DNA of 57,489 nucleotides from Streptococcus peroris ATCC 700780 (GCF_000187585.1 NZ_GL732463.1:833086-890574), one strand, 5' to 3'; positions 9,008 to 18,659 are shown, counted from the stretch's first letter. Numbers and translations are program-made. The notes: a model not told the origin generated them from the sequence alone.

Positions 9008-9328
9008 TTAGCTTAATCCGCGCTCTTTAATAGCAGCTTCAATGCTGTCATAAACAGGTGCACTCATAGCCGGAATACGGAATAAGATTGGACCAGCTTC
9101 AATAACTGGAATATCTGGTTCAAAACCTAAGTCAGTTGCAGCAATTGGAGTGAATAAGTCATAACCTTTGATAAGGTCTTCATTGACATCTTTTACCATT
9201 ACCGCATCACAATGAACATCATAACCACGATTTGAAAGTTCTTCTTCAAGAGCACTCTTAATTTGGTGGCTTGAGTTAACACCTGCACCACAGGCAGCGA
9301 GAATTTTAATCATTTGGATTTCCTCCAT
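9008..9328 (-). CDS. PTS galactitol/galactose-family enzyme IIB
   Basis: A 106-aa cytoplasmic phosphotransfer subunit. The phosphocysteine loop is LAACGAGVNSSHQIK near the N-terminus, the pattern of the GatB family. The ATG at 9328 encodes a few residues (MEEIQ) before the conserved MIKILAACG; the second ATG (9313) follows GGAGGAAATCC and is the better start, giving about 101 aa. It lies between IIA and IIC. Confidence 0.92.
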   Translation of the reverse strand: MEEIQMIKILAACGAGVNSSHQIKSALEEELSNRGYDVHCDAVMVKDVNEDLIKGYDLFTPIAATDLGFEPDIPVIEAGPILFRIPAMSAPVYDSIEAAIKERGLS

Positions 9329-9343
9329 TTTTTTATATACGTT

Positions 9344-9820
9344 TTAAGCAGTTGCCTCTGTTATATATTGAAACAGAGCTTCTGGTTCTGTAATCTTAGC
9401 CAAATCTTCGAGATGACCAGGCCCAGTAAAGAAGTCCATTAACTGAGCAAGAATATTTGTTTGGCTTGAACTTGAATTATTAATGATGAAAAAGAGTAAT
9501 GATACTTCAACTTCCTTGTCAGGAGCAATCATATTATGAAATGTAACTGGTTTTGGTAAACGAACTACCACTACTTTTTCAGCTAAATTGTGAACTGTGT
9601 CCGTGTGAGGAATAGCTACATTAGGAAGATCTTTCCCTAAAAATTCCATATCTAGACCAGTCGGAAATGATTTTTCACGTTCAATTAAGGCCGATCGGTA
9701 GGTATCCGTAACAATTTTTCGTTCTTCCAATAAGGAAGCAACCTGATCAAAGAGTTGTTCTTGATTATCCGCTTCTAAGCAAAATACTAAGTCTTTGTCA
9801 AAGAAATGATCTAATCCCAT
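9344..9820 (-). CDS. PTS galactitol/galactose-family enzyme IIA
   Basis: A 158-aa fructose/mannitol-type (EIIA-2) domain protein that takes phosphate from HPr. The active-site histidine is in NVAIPHTD (about residue 73). First gene of the galactose-type PTS operon, followed by IIB 15 bp later. Its own promoter with a consensus cre is immediately upstream. It resembles GatA rather than LacF, so it serves the neighbouring IIBC pair and not LacE. Confidence 0.92.
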   Translation of the reverse strand: MGLDHFFDKDLVFCLEADNQEQLFDQVASLLEERKIVTDTYRSALIEREKSFPTGLDMEFLGKDLPNVAIPHTDTVHNLAEKVVVVRLPKPVTFHNMIAPDKEVEVSLLFFIINNSSSSQTNILAQLMDFFTGPGHLEDLAKITEPEALFQYITEATA

Positions 9821-9855
9821 AACATTCTCCTTCCATATTTAACTTTTATGTTCTA

Positions 9856-9884
9856 AGTATAACACTATATGAAATCGTTGTCAA
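9856..9884 (-). promoter_or_regulatory. Consensus promoter of the galactose-type PTS operon
   Basis: Minus-strand -35 TTGACA (9884-9879), exactly 17 bp, -10 TATACT (9861-9856). This is close to the strongest sigma-A promoter form. Predicted start is near 9849, about 30 nt before the EIIA ATG. Confidence 0.88.
9870..9883 (+). promoter_or_regulatory. CcpA binding site (cre)
   Basis: TGAAATCGTTGTCA fits the consensus TGNAANCGNTNNCA at every fixed position. It covers the -35 and half of the spacer of the PTS promoter, a position where CcpA would block RNA polymerase. Glucose repression of the whole cluster is therefore likely. Confidence 0.88.
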
Positions 9885-9899
9885 GTTTTTTTATTATCG

Positions 9900-9934
9900 T
9901 TTTCTGTTTGGTTTTCAATGTTTTTTGTTTGGTT
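9900..9934 (+). repeat. Direct repeats upstream of the galactose PTS promoter
   Basis: Two copies of TTTT(C/T)TGTTTGGTT start at 9900 and 9921, one mismatch apart, exactly 21 bp start to start (two helical turns). They begin about 16 bp upstream of the -35. They resemble, but do not exactly match, LacR TGTTTNWTTT half sites. Likely a regulator binding site. Confidence 0.6.
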
Positions 9935-9981
9935 AGAGGATTATTATGAGTGTATGAAACATCTTTCATATAAAATACGAC

Positions 9982-10008
9982 AAAAAAGCAGGATAGCTAT
10001 CCTGCTTT
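9982..10008 (-). terminator. Terminator of the lipoprotein gene
   Basis: Perfect palindrome GCAGGATAGCTATCCTGC (9988-10005) flanked by A-runs and T-runs on both sides, so it can work on either strand. It lies 5 bp beyond the lipoprotein stop codon. Confidence 0.9.
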
Positions 10009-10012
10009 TATT

Positions 10013-10612
10013 TTAATCTTTTTTAACAGTCCAACTTTGCTCAATCAACGGAAGCATATCCTTTAATACTTCAGGTGTTCCCTCTAATGAGACGTATCTG
10101 AACTTACCATCATCTGACTTAAAGATCCAGATAACTAAATATTTTCCATTTTTAGCAATACAGTTTACGACATAGGCATCATAGCCACCAATTTTTGACT
10201 TAGATCCCCATACTTTTGAGAAATCTTTACTCTGTTTTCTTGTTTGATAAATGCTTGTCGAAACTTGAACAGCATCAAGAGCAGCGTATTCACTTTCACT
10301 AACACCTAGGTGCTCTGGTTTAAGGGTATTTAAGGTAACGATATTGACATCAGTTCCATCACAATACTGAATATCATCACCGCCCTCAATTTCCGTGAAA
10401 TGAATCCAAGATTTTGGAACCTTTACATAGCCATATGCATCCGATCCGATTACTTGTGTATCTTTAATGGTTGATTCAGCTACCGTTGTTGAATCTTGAA
10501 CTGTAGTAGTTTCCTGAACTGTTGTTGCTTCTTTTTTAGTTTTTAAAGTATTACAAGCAGCGAGGAAAAGACAACACACCAAAAGCGTGGTCAAACTAAT
10601 TCGTTTTTTCAT
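10013..10612 (-). CDS. Predicted lipoprotein of unknown function
   Basis: A 199-aa protein with a lipoprotein signal: KKR, a hydrophobic stretch, then the lipobox LAAC with the modified cysteine at residue 20. Residues about 28-50 are a Thr/Val/Gln/Ser-rich linker with an imperfect repeat (TTVQETTTVQDSTTVAEST), suggesting an extended tether from the membrane. The remaining roughly 145 residues form a compact domain with two cysteines (QYCDG and VVNCIA) that I do not recognise. It has a good AAAGGAGAA ribosome binding site and its own terminator, so it is probably monocistronic or weakly linked to lepA. Function unknown. Confidence 0.85.
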   Translation of the reverse strand: MKKRISLTTLLVCCLFLAACNTLKTKKEATTVQETTTVQDSTTVAESTIKDTQVIGSDAYGYVKVPKSWIHFTEIEGGDDIQYCDGTDVNIVTLNTLKPEHLGVSESEYAALDAVQVSTSIYQTRKQSKDFSKVWGSKSKIGGYDAYVVNCIAKNGKYLVIWIFKSDDGKFRYVSLEGTPEVLKDMLPLIEQSWTVKKD

Positions 10613-10684
10613 AACTGTTCTCCTTTTGCATTTTTTTATGTATGTACAGAGAGATATAAAATAATAACTTAATGTAGAAAAATA

Positions 10685-12508
10685 CTATTCTTCATCCATG
10701 CTCAAAACGCTAAGGAAGGCTTCTTGCGGGACTTCTACAGAACCGATAGCTTTCATACGTTTCTTACCAGCTTTTTGTTTTTCGAGGAGTTTACGTTTAC
10801 GCGAAACATCTCCTCCGTAACATTTGGCAAGGACGTTCTTTCGAAGAGCTTTAATATCAGTACGTGCGACAATTTTTTGACCAATTGCTGCTTGGATAGG
10901 GACTTCAAATTGTTGACGTGGAATGATTTTCTTTAGCTTATCCACGATGAGTTTCCCACGTTCGTAGGCAAAATCTTTGTGAACGATAAAGCTGAGAGCA
11001 TCAACCTTGTCACCATTCAAAAGAATATCCATTTTCACAAGTTTAGATGGACGATATTCTGATAATTCGTAGTCAAAGCTCGCATAGCCACGTGTCGAAG
11101 ACTTGAGCTTATCAAAGAAGTCAAAGACAATTTCAGCTAATGGAATTTGATAGATAACATTGACACGATTTTCATCAATATAATCCATGGTTACAAAATC
11201 ACCACGTTTACGCTGAGCCAGTTCCATAACTGCTCCCACAAATTCCTGTGGTACCATTATTTGAGCTTTAACATAGGGCTCTTCAATGGTTGCAATCTTA
11301 GTTGGGTCTGGAAATTCAGATGGGTTAGAAACATCCATAAACTCACCGTCTGTTTGGTTTACCTTGTAGATAACAGATGGTGCAGTCATGATGAGGTCGA
11401 TATTGAACTCGCGCTCTAATCGTTCCTGAATAACATCCATATGAAGAAGTCCAAGGAAGCCACAACGAAAACCAAATCCAAGAGCTTGAGAGGTTTCCGG
11501 TTCAAACTGCAAACTAGCGTCATTGAGTTGTAATTTTTCAAGAGCTTCACGGAGATCATTATATTTGTTAGACTCAATTGGATAGAGACCTGCGAAAACC
11601 ATTGGGTTCATCTGTTTGTAACCATGTAATGGTTCATCAGCTGGATTAGAAGCCAAAGTTACAGTATCACCAACACGTGTATCCTGAACAGTCTTGATTG
11701 ATGCAGCAATATAACCGACATCACCAGTTGCCAAGAAATCACGACCTACTGCTTTTGGAGTAAAAATCCCAACTTCAGTAACATCAAAGGTCTTGCCATT
11801 ACTCATGAGCTGAATCTTATCACCTGGTTTGACAACTCCGTCCATGACACGAACTTGTAAGATAACACCTCGATAAGCATCGTATACGGAGTCAAAGATC
11901 AAAGCCTTAAGAGGAGCTGTTACATCACCAGTTGGCGCCGGAACCTTTTCAACGATTTGTTCAAGAATCTCTTCGATACCAATCCCTGCTTTGGCTGATG
12001 CTAATACTGCCTCACTAGCATCTAGTCCAATAACATCCTCAATCTCTGCACGAACGTGCTCTGGATCTGCTGCTGGTAGGTCAATTTTATTAATAACTGG
12101 AAGAATTTCCAAATCATTATCCAAGGCAAGATAGACATTTGCAAGCGTTTGAGCCTCAATCCCTTGGGCAGCATCGACAACCAAAATCGCACTTTCACAA
12201 GCTGCTAGTGATCGTGATACTTCATAGGTAAAGTCAACGTGTCCAGGTGTGTCAATCAAGTGAAAAATATAAGTCTCACCATCTTTTGCTGTGTAATTCA
12301 ATTCGATAGCGTTTAGTTTAATGGTAATCCCGCGTTCACGCTCCAAGTCCATGCTGTCTAATAATTGATCTTGCATTTCACGACTAGAGACTGTTTCCGT
12401 CTTTTCTAAAATACGATCAGCTAGAGTTGACTTCCCATGGTCGATGTGAGCGATAATAGAGAAATTTCGAATCTTCTCCTGTCGTTTTTTTAATTCTTCT
12501 AAGTTCAT
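10685..12508 (-). CDS. lepA: Elongation factor 4, ribosome back-translocase GTPase (LepA)
   Basis: Ribosome-associated GTPase that acts during translation and initiation under stress. From the ATG at 12508 it is 607 aa, the standard length, beginning [19 protein letters not shown]. Visible are the G1 loop [10 protein letters not shown]3 DTPGH and G4 NKID, then domains II and III and the LepA-specific C-terminal domain. The frame stays open upstream to 12556, but the extra 16 residues are not family-like, and AGGAAGAG lies correctly before 12508. It is preceded by the phosphatase gene (77 bp). Confidence 0.97.
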   Translation of the reverse strand: MNLEELKKRQEKIRNFSIIAHIDHGKSTLADRILEKTETVSSREMQDQLLDSMDLERERGITIKLNAIELNYTAKDGETYIFHLIDTPGHVDFTYEVSRSLAACESAILVVDAAQGIEAQTLANVYLALDNDLEILPVINKIDLPAADPEHVRAEIEDVIGLDASEAVLASAKAGIGIEEILEQIVEKVPAPTGDVTAPLKALIFDSVYDAYRGVILQVRVMDGVVKPGDKIQLMSNGKTFDVTEVGIFTPKAVGRDFLATGDVGYIAASIKTVQDTRVGDTVTLASNPADEPLHGYKQMNPMVFAGLYPIESNKYNDLREALEKLQLNDASLQFEPETSQALGFGFRCGFLGLLHMDVIQERLEREFNIDLIMTAPSVIYKVNQTDGEFMDVSNPSEFPDPTKIATIEEPYVKAQIMVPQEFVGAVMELAQRKRGDFVTMDYIDENRVNVIYQIPLAEIVFDFFDKLKSSTRGYASFDYELSEYRPSKLVKMDILLNGDKVDALSFIVHKDFAYERGKLIVDKLKKIIPRQQFEVPIQAAIGQKIVARTDIKALRKNVLAKCYGGDVSRKRKLLEKQKAGKKRMKAIGSVEVPQEAFLSVLSMDEE

Positions 12509-12585
12509 GCTTCTCTTCCTTTCAGGGTATCTATTATTATAAGTTGTTTTAAACATTTTGACAAGATAATACCCTGCTAGGAGTA

Positions 12586-13314
12586 TTAATCTTCAGCAAC
12601 AAAGCCATCATTTTCAATGAAATAGTGCTCAGTCATTCCTTGGTCTGCAAAGATAATACCATGAAGAACACCACCAAAGACAGCTCCTCCATCCATACCG
12701 ACTTTTCCATCTTTTGTAATCCACAAATCAGAAGTGCCTGGTTCTTGATCTAACAACCCATATACGGGTGTGTGTCCAAATACAATGGTCTTACCAGTAT
12801 GATTTTCTGCTTCATGGAATGGTTTTCGTAACCAAACTTTTTTATAATCGGTTGTGTCATGCCAATCATCAAGCGTCAAGTCAACACCTGCATGAACAAA
12901 GATATACTTATCCGTTTCAATCACAAAAGGCATTTGGCGAATAAATTCAACTAAATCTGCTGCTTCTGTTTTTACTCGTTCAGCATCCTTTATAGCATCT
13001 ACTGGTGCATCTAGGGGACGCCCTAAAATAGAGTTAATTGTAGTATCACCACCATTTCGGCGATAATGGTCGTAACTTTCCTCTGGATTATCAAGCCATG
13101 TTAAAAACATATACTCATGATTTCCGGAGATACAAGTAGCTCCTTTATGATCTACCAAGTCTTTGACTATTTCTAACACACGTCGGCTATTTTCACCTCT
13201 ATCGATTAAATCCCCTAAAAAGAGTAACGGTGTCTGACCATCCCAAGTTTTGAGGAGGTCTTCTAACATACCTGCTTTTCCGTGCACATCTCCAATAACG
13301 TAGTAATTTGACAT
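12586..13314 (-). CDS. Metallophosphoesterase, PrpE/ApaH-like phosphatase family
   Basis: A 242-aa calcineurin-like phosphoesterase with all metal-binding motifs in order: GDVHG (residues 8-12), GDLIDRG (about 34-40), GNHE (about 64-67), and a C-terminal FGHTPVYG. The family includes bis(5'-nucleosyl)-tetraphosphatases and serine/threonine phosphatases; sequence alone does not tell the substrate. Its ATG directly follows the recN stop codon, so it is the last gene of the xse-isp-argR-recN cluster. Confidence 0.88.
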   Translation of the reverse strand: MSNYYVIGDVHGKAGMLEDLLKTWDGQTPLLFLGDLIDRGENSRRVLEIVKDLVDHKGATCISGNHEYMFLTWLDNPEESYDHYRRNGGDTTINSILGRPLDAPVDAIKDAERVKTEAADLVEFIRQMPFVIETDKYIFVHAGVDLTLDDWHDTTDYKKVWLRKPFHEAENHTGKTIVFGHTPVYGLLDQEPGTSDLWITKDGKVGMDGGAVFGGVLHGIIFADQGMTEHYFIENDGFVAED

Positions 13315-14982
13315 TTAATTTACCTTGCCTTTCAATAATTCTCTTGCTTGTGATAAGGCAGCTTCTGTTACATCATCACCAGCCAACATCTTGGCTACTT
13401 CTTGTATGCGTTCTTCAATGGTTAATAGTCGAACAGTTGAAACGGTCGAATGAGTGTCACTAATCTTCTCAATGAAGAACTGATAATCAGCAATAGCGAT
13501 GACTTGTGGAAGATGCGAAATGGCCAAAACTTGACCATGTTGCCCAATCTTATATATCTTTTGTGCGATGGCTTGAGCCACTCGACCAGAAACACCCGTA
13601 TCTACCTCATCAAATACGATACTCGTTTTGCCTTCTCTTCGAGAAAAGGCTGATTTAATAGCCAACATCAAACGAGATAACTCACCACCAGAAGCTACTT
13701 TTACTAATGGTTTAAAGTCTTCCCCAGGGTTGGTTGAAATATAAAATTCAACTGCTTCATTCCCTTCACGACTAAATTTACCTTTGGTAAATTGAACCTG
13801 AAAACGCGCCTTATCCATGTAGAGGTCTTTTAGTTCTTGCTGAATTTCATTTTCTAATTGTTGGGCTAGCTTGTGACGAGCAGAGGAAAGCTGGCCTGCT
13901 AAATCAACAAGACTTACTTCCAATTTTTTGAGTTCTGCTTCCATATCTTCTGAAGATAGATTATTCCCAGTCAGAAGATTGTATTCTTCAGTTATTTTAG
14001 CCAAATATAGCAAAACATCGTCGACACTTCCACCATACTTACGAGTGATAGCATGAATGAGATCTAAACGACTTTCAATTTGCATTAAGCGATTCCCATC
14101 GAAATCGAGATCTTCAATAATATCCTCTAAACGCTTCGTGACATCCTCTAAAACATAATAAGATTCAGATAGAGATGTAGAGATTTCACGGTACTCTGGG
14201 TCATACTCTTCTAGGCTTTCCATATCATTCATAGCAGAACGAACATTTGCCAGACTAGAAAACTCTTCATTATCCAACATCGCATAAGCATTGGTTAGCG
14301 TGTCCGCTATATTTTTATAATTTAGAAGTTTATCTCTTTCTTGAGTTAGTTTGATATCTTCTGATGGTTGTAAGGCTGCTGACTCAATTTCAGCCATCTG
14401 AAATTCAAGCATTTCAATACGAGCCTTGTGTTCCTCTTGATTTTTTTTAATCTCAAAAAGTTGCTTACGCATTAGTCGGTAAGCATCAAAATGTTCTTGA
14501 TAACCTTGCTTGAGTTCCAAAAAATCTGCATTTCCAAACTCATCTAACATTTGAATATGCAATTGTGGACGCATTAACTCTTCTTGGTCGTGCTGACCAT
14601 GAATATCAACTAGGTGCTGTCCTATTGAGCGTAGAACAGAAAGATTGACCATCTGTCCATTGATTCGACTAACACTTCGCCCGTTTTGTAAAATTTCACG
14701 ACGGATAATAATCTCATCGCCTAACTCAAGACCTTGCTCATCAAAAATCTCTTGTAAAGCTCGACTATTTTCAATTGAGAAAAGACCTTCAATTTCTGCC
14801 TTGGCCGCACCATGGCGAATGACATCAGTAGTAGCTCTGGCTCCTAACATCATGTTCATAGCATCAATGATGATAGACTTCCCAGCACCAGTTTCACCTG
14901 TTAGAACGGTCATTCCTTTTTCAAAATTAAGGGAAATAGCCTCGATGATAGCAAAGTTTTTAATTGAAATTTCAAGTAACAT
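13315..14982 (-). CDS. recN: DNA repair protein RecN
   Basis: SMC-like ATPase that acts early in double-strand break repair and in transformation. The 555-aa length is right. Walker A is TGETGAGKS (about residues 28-36), followed by a central coiled-coil region (about 150-370), then the ABC signature VASGGELSRLMLAIK and Walker B SIVFDEVDTGVSG. It follows argR by 6 bp, the conserved Firmicutes order. Confidence 0.97.
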   Translation of the reverse strand: MLLEISIKNFAIIEAISLNFEKGMTVLTGETGAGKSIIIDAMNMMLGARATTDVIRHGAAKAEIEGLFSIENSRALQEIFDEQGLELGDEIIIRREILQNGRSVSRINGQMVNLSVLRSIGQHLVDIHGQHDQEELMRPQLHIQMLDEFGNADFLELKQGYQEHFDAYRLMRKQLFEIKKNQEEHKARIEMLEFQMAEIESAALQPSEDIKLTQERDKLLNYKNIADTLTNAYAMLDNEEFSSLANVRSAMNDMESLEEYDPEYREISTSLSESYYVLEDVTKRLEDIIEDLDFDGNRLMQIESRLDLIHAITRKYGGSVDDVLLYLAKITEEYNLLTGNNLSSEDMEAELKKLEVSLVDLAGQLSSARHKLAQQLENEIQQELKDLYMDKARFQVQFTKGKFSREGNEAVEFYISTNPGEDFKPLVKVASGGELSRLMLAIKSAFSRREGKTSIVFDEVDTGVSGRVAQAIAQKIYKIGQHGQVLAISHLPQVIAIADYQFFIEKISDTHSTVSTVRLLTIEERIQEVAKMLAGDDVTEAALSQARELLKGKVN

Positions 14983-14988
14983 AAGCTT

Positions 14989-15420
14989 CTACCACTTTTT
15001 AACTTGTTCAACAATTTCTATAGCTGCTTCTTCAGTTCGCGCAACAATTAAAATCGAATTATCATCTGCTAAACAGCTAAAAATTTTATCTGCAAATGTT
15101 TGGGTTAATTGACTTTTAACAAAAATTGAATTTCCAGGAATGACATCTAAATTGATGAGATTTCCCATTCTCTCAAAGCTTTCGATATTGTCCTCAGCTA
15201 AACGTAAACTTTTAACCACAGACTTCGGTAATTCGTAGACATAAGTGTTGTCTTTCAATGGGATTTTTACAATTCCTAATTCTTTGATATCCCGTGAAAC
15301 GGTTGCTTGTGTAGCAGTAATTCCCGCTTTTTTTAAGTATTCAACAATTTCTTCCTGTGTTCCAATTTGATAATCTGAAACAAAGCGTCTAATTTTTTCA
15401 AGTCTTTCTTTTTTATTCAT
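14989..15420 (-). CDS. argR: Arginine repressor family regulator (ArgR/AhrC)
   Basis: A 143-aa ArgR-family regulator with an N-terminal winged helix (ATVSRDIKELG recognition helix) and a C-terminal oligomerisation and arginine-binding domain (DDNSILIVARTEEAA). It would bind ARG boxes to control arginine synthesis or use, but no arginine genes are near. Many streptococci carry several ArgR paralogs; this is the copy tied to recN and tlyA. It overlaps tlyA by 8 bp, so it is coupled to it. Which ArgR paralog it is cannot be told here. Confidence 0.9.
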   Translation of the reverse strand: MNKKERLEKIRRFVSDYQIGTQEEIVEYLKKAGITATQATVSRDIKELGIVKIPLKDNTYVYELPKSVVKSLRLAEDNIESFERMGNLINLDVIPGNSIFVKSQLTQTFADKIFSCLADDNSILIVARTEEAAIEIVEQVKKW

Positions 15421-16228
15421 CTTTAAATTCTCTATGTGCCTTTTCTACAATTTCTTCTATATTGCCAGATATACAGCTACCGGCTTCTTCTTCCTTCCGC
15501 AAATAGGCTAAAAATTCAATATTTCCGTGTCCACCTTGAATAGGAGAGAAATCCAATCCTAAGACTGAGAATCCTTCATCAACTGCCATTTTAGTAACTG
15601 ATTCTAAAACATGTTGGTGAACTTTGGCATCTCTGATAATTCCATTTTTACCAATCTGTTCTCGTCCTGCTTCAAATTGAGGTTTGATGAGAGCTACTAC
15701 CTGACCTTTATCTGCTAAAACACGATGCAAGGCTGGTAATATTAAACTCAAGGAAATAAAACTTACATCGATACTTGCAAAACTTGGCTCTTCTTCAAAG
15801 TCAGTTTTTTCAGCATATCGAAAGTTAAACTGTTCCATGCTAACAACCCGTGAATCTTGACGCAATTTCCAAGCAAGTTGATTGGTACCGACATCAACAG
15901 CATAAACTAGCTTAGCAGCGTTTTGAAGCATGACATCCGTAAATCCTCCTGTAGAGGCACCAATATCGATAGTTGTTTTACCTTTAACTGATATATCAAA
16001 GTTTTCCAAGGCTTTCTCAAGTTTCAAACCTCCACGGCTCACATACTTCAGCTTTTCCCCTTTGAGTTTTAATTCAGTATCATCTGGGATTTTTTCTCCT
16101 GGTTTATCAAAACGTTCACCATTTAGAACAGCAACAACCAAACCAGCCATTACGCCCCGCTTAGCCTGTTCTCTTGTTTCAAATAAACCTTGTTTGTAGG
16201 CAAGTACATCTACTCTTTCCTTAGGCAT
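15413..16228 (-). CDS. tlyA: TlyA family rRNA methyltransferase
   Basis: A 271-aa protein with an N-terminal S4 RNA-binding domain (ERVDVLAYKQGLFETREQA) and an FtsJ-type SAM methyltransferase domain containing DIGASTGGFTDVML (about residues 88-101). TlyA proteins add 2'-O-methyl groups to rRNA; older annotation calls them hemolysins. Overlaps ispA by 8 bp and argR by 8 bp, indicating one tightly coupled operon. Confidence 0.92.
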   Translation of the reverse strand: MPKERVDVLAYKQGLFETREQAKRGVMAGLVVAVLNGERFDKPGEKIPDDTELKLKGEKLKYVSRGGLKLEKALENFDISVKGKTTIDIGASTGGFTDVMLQNAAKLVYAVDVGTNQLAWKLRQDSRVVSMEQFNFRYAEKTDFEEEPSFASIDVSFISLSLILPALHRVLADKGQVVALIKPQFEAGREQIGKNGIIRDAKVHQHVLESVTKMAVDEGFSVLGLDFSPIQGGHGNIEFLAYLRKEEEAGSCISGNIEEIVEKAHREFKDE

Positions 16229-17096
16229 TGATTCTCAAACTTTCTACTATTTTTACAATTGGTTCTTTATCAAAATTCACTTGCTGAGCGATTTCCTCCA
16301 GCTTGATATTGGCTTGATCCAAGGTTTGGTTACAAAACTCTTTTGCTTCATCTAAGCCTAGCAAGGCAGGATAGGTTGATTTTTCTGCTTTCAGGTCTTT
16401 CTGAGGTGTCTTACCAATCTCTTCAAAACTTGCAGTGACATCAAGGACATCATCTCTCACTTGAAAAGCGAGACCAACCAACTCTCCAACAGTTTTTAGT
16501 TTTGCTTGTAATTCTGGTGTTAATTCAGCAATGATTGCAGCCGCCTGGAAAGGATAGGCTAAAAGTTTACCCGTTTTATTAGCATGGATGGTCTGAAGTT
16601 CTTCTAGGTTTAAATGTTTACCTTCACCTTCCATATCCAAAACTTGGCCAGCGACCATCCCCATACTTCCAGAAGAAAGGGACAAAGAAGCTATTAAATC
16701 TATCTTAATTTCGTTTGGCAAGTCTGCTTGCGCTATCAAAGCATAAGGATCAAAAAAGAGGGCATCTCCTGCTAAAATTGCTAGTGCTTCACCAAACTTC
16801 TTATGGTTGGTTAAACGCCCACGACGAAAATCATCATCATCCATAGCCGGAAGATCATCATGAATTAAGCTACCTGTGTGAATCATCTCAAGCGCTGCTG
16901 CAACCTGGGCATGAGCTATAGTGATTGGCACCTGCAAAGACTCCAAAACTTCTAAAAGCAGATAAGGACGAATTCGTTTACCCCCTGCATGAACTGAATA
17001 AAGAACTGCTTCTCTCAAGCTTGATGAAACTTGTTTGTCGCCATAAAATTTCTCTATTGCAGACTCAACCAGAGTTAGTTTTTCCTGCTTGTTCAT
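16221..17096 (-). CDS. ispA: Farnesyl/geranyl diphosphate synthase (IspA)
   Basis: Condenses isopentenyl diphosphate with allylic diphosphates to make farnesyl diphosphate, precursor of undecaprenyl phosphate for cell wall synthesis. The 291-aa protein carries the first aspartate-rich motif [10 protein letters not shown] (about residue 81) and the second, DDVLD (about 221). Overlaps xseB by 4 bp (ATGA-type) and tlyA by 8 bp. Confidence 0.95.
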   Translation of the reverse strand: MNKQEKLTLVESAIEKFYGDKQVSSSLREAVLYSVHAGGKRIRPYLLLEVLESLQVPITIAHAQVAAALEMIHTGSLIHDDLPAMDDDDFRRGRLTNHKKFGEALAILAGDALFFDPYALIAQADLPNEIKIDLIASLSLSSGSMGMVAGQVLDMEGEGKHLNLEELQTIHANKTGKLLAYPFQAAAIIAELTPELQAKLKTVGELVGLAFQVRDDVLDVTASFEEIGKTPQKDLKAEKSTYPALLGLDEAKEFCNQTLDQANIKLEEIAQQVNFDKEPIVKIVESLRINA

Positions 17097-17305
17097 TCTA
17101 GTTCACTTTCTGTACCATCTTCTTGCATAACTTTAACCAAGGTCTTTTCAGCTTTATCAAGAGTTTCTTGTAACTCTTTTGATAAGAGCATTCCCTTTTG
17201 AAATGCAGTGATTGCTTCTTCAAGAGTAATGTCTCCATTTTCTAAACTTTGGACAATGGTTTCCAGTTCTGCTAGGTTTTCCTCAAATTTCTTTTGCTTT
17301 GACAT
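17093..17305 (-). CDS. xseB: Exodeoxyribonuclease VII small subunit (XseB)
   Basis: A 70-aa helical subunit of exonuclease VII that binds the coiled-coil arms of XseA. It has the typical sequence [20 protein letters not shown] followed by [16 protein letters not shown]. Its start lies 23 bp inside the end of xseA, so its translation depends on ribosomes reaching the 3' end of xseA. That matters because the xseA frame is broken upstream. Confidence 0.95.
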   Translation of the reverse strand: MSKQKKFEENLAELETIVQSLENGDITLEEAITAFQKGMLLSKELQETLDKAEKTLVKVMQEDGTESELE

Positions 17306-18622
17306 CTTTTACCTCTAATTTTACTTGACCATCTCGCATAAGGAGAGTTAACTGGTCTTTTTTCTTTAGAATTTGTACAGAATCTACTACAGTATCTTCT
17401 TTTTTTACAATCGCATATCCACGAGCTACAATACGACCAGTGTCCAACATCATCAGTGCTTCTGACAATCGTTTCACTTCAGCAACTTTGGCATCGTAAA
17501 CCACTGCCATCTGACTACGGAGTAACTTTTCCAATTGTAGCAGGCGGTCCTGGTAACGTTGAATCTTATTAATTGGTGATAACTGTTCTAAACGATGAAC
17601 TTGTTCCAAGACCTTTTGTTGTTGCCTTACAAGTTCTGTATTTACACTTTGTTTAAGACGAAGTTGCAACTGATCCAATCGTTGTAAATAGCTATCATAC
17701 AAACGCTCTGGTTGCCTGAAGATGACAGATTGACTTAGCACTTTTAAAGCTTTTTCTTTTTTGATAAAGTATTTTGTACGGCCGTAGCCATCCGTTTTTC
17801 TTGATTTTTTAGATAAGTCAGAAGGTCAAACTTACTAACAGGTGTTGCTAATTCGGCTGCAGCTGTTGGTGTTGCCGCTCTCTTGTCCGCTACAAAGTCT
17901 GCCAAAGTTACATCCGTTTCGTGCCCTACGCTTGAAATAACGGGTAAGCGTGATTCGAAAATAGCACGAACAACAATCTCTTCGTTAAAAGCCCAAAGAT
18001 CTTCGATGGAGCCACCACCTCGACCGATGATCAGAACATCTAAATCTTCTCGTTCATTTGCTCTTGCAATATTACGAGCAATTTCCTCTGCAGCACCGTC
18101 TCCTTGAACTTTTGTGGGATAAAGGATAATCTCCACACCTGGAAAGCGTCTGCCCACAGTAGTAATAATATCTTGAATAACAGCTCCACTACGACTGGTT
18201 ACTACACCAATGCGTTTTGAAAACTGCGGAATTGCTTGTTTAAAACGATCTTGAAACAGCCCTTCTTCCGAAAGTTTCTTTTTCAGTTGTTCAAACTGAA
18301 TAGCAAGCGCACCGACACCATCTGGTTCAGCCTTTTCAATGATAATGGAATAACTACCACTCGGTTCATAGACTTGGACACGGCCGACCACATTGACCTT
18401 CATACCTTCTTCCAAATCAAAACCAAGTTTCTGATAGATACCTGACCAAATGGTTGCTTGGATAACAGCACGATCATCTTTTAGAGAAAAGTATTGGTGA
18501 GTTGGACGCTTCCGGAAGTTAGAAACCTGACCAGTTAAATAGACCCGTTCTAAGTATGGGTCTTTATCGAATTTCATTTTTAGATACTTGGTCAAAGTTG
18601 TTACCGATAAATACTTTTCCAT
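17283..18622 (-). CDS. xseA: Exodeoxyribonuclease VII large subunit (XseA), reading frame broken by a -1 shift
   Basis: Nuclease subunit that degrades single-stranded DNA. The zero frame runs from the ATG at 18622 (after GGGAGGC) to a TAA at 17744-17746. It encodes the OB-fold (about residues 1-100) and the catalytic core ([45 protein letters not shown]). The conserved C-terminal coiled coil ([13 protein letters not shown] to the end) continues in the -1 frame to 17283. A -1 shift at the A6 run (17757-17762) restores a 446-aa protein, which fits the family length as I recall it. This could be programmed or transcriptional slippage, a real inactivating mutation, or a base-call error. An extended frame upstream to 18697 is not family-like. 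Confidence 0.85.
17744..17764 (-). other. Frameshift site in xseA (slippery A_AAA_AAG and early stop)
   Basis: Reading the minus strand in the XseA frame, the codons are TCA AAA AAG AAA AAG CTT TAA. The heptamer A_AAA_AAG is the known -1 slippery sequence of E. coli dnaX. Slipping back one base gives GAA AAA GCT TTA AAA GTG CTA AGT and returns to the conserved frame. I see no convincing stimulatory stem-loop downstream and no SD-like helper upstream. Confidence 0.75.
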
Positions 18623-18659
18623 CTCAGCCTCCCTCTTTCTAAAGTTTTTCCTGAGTATT

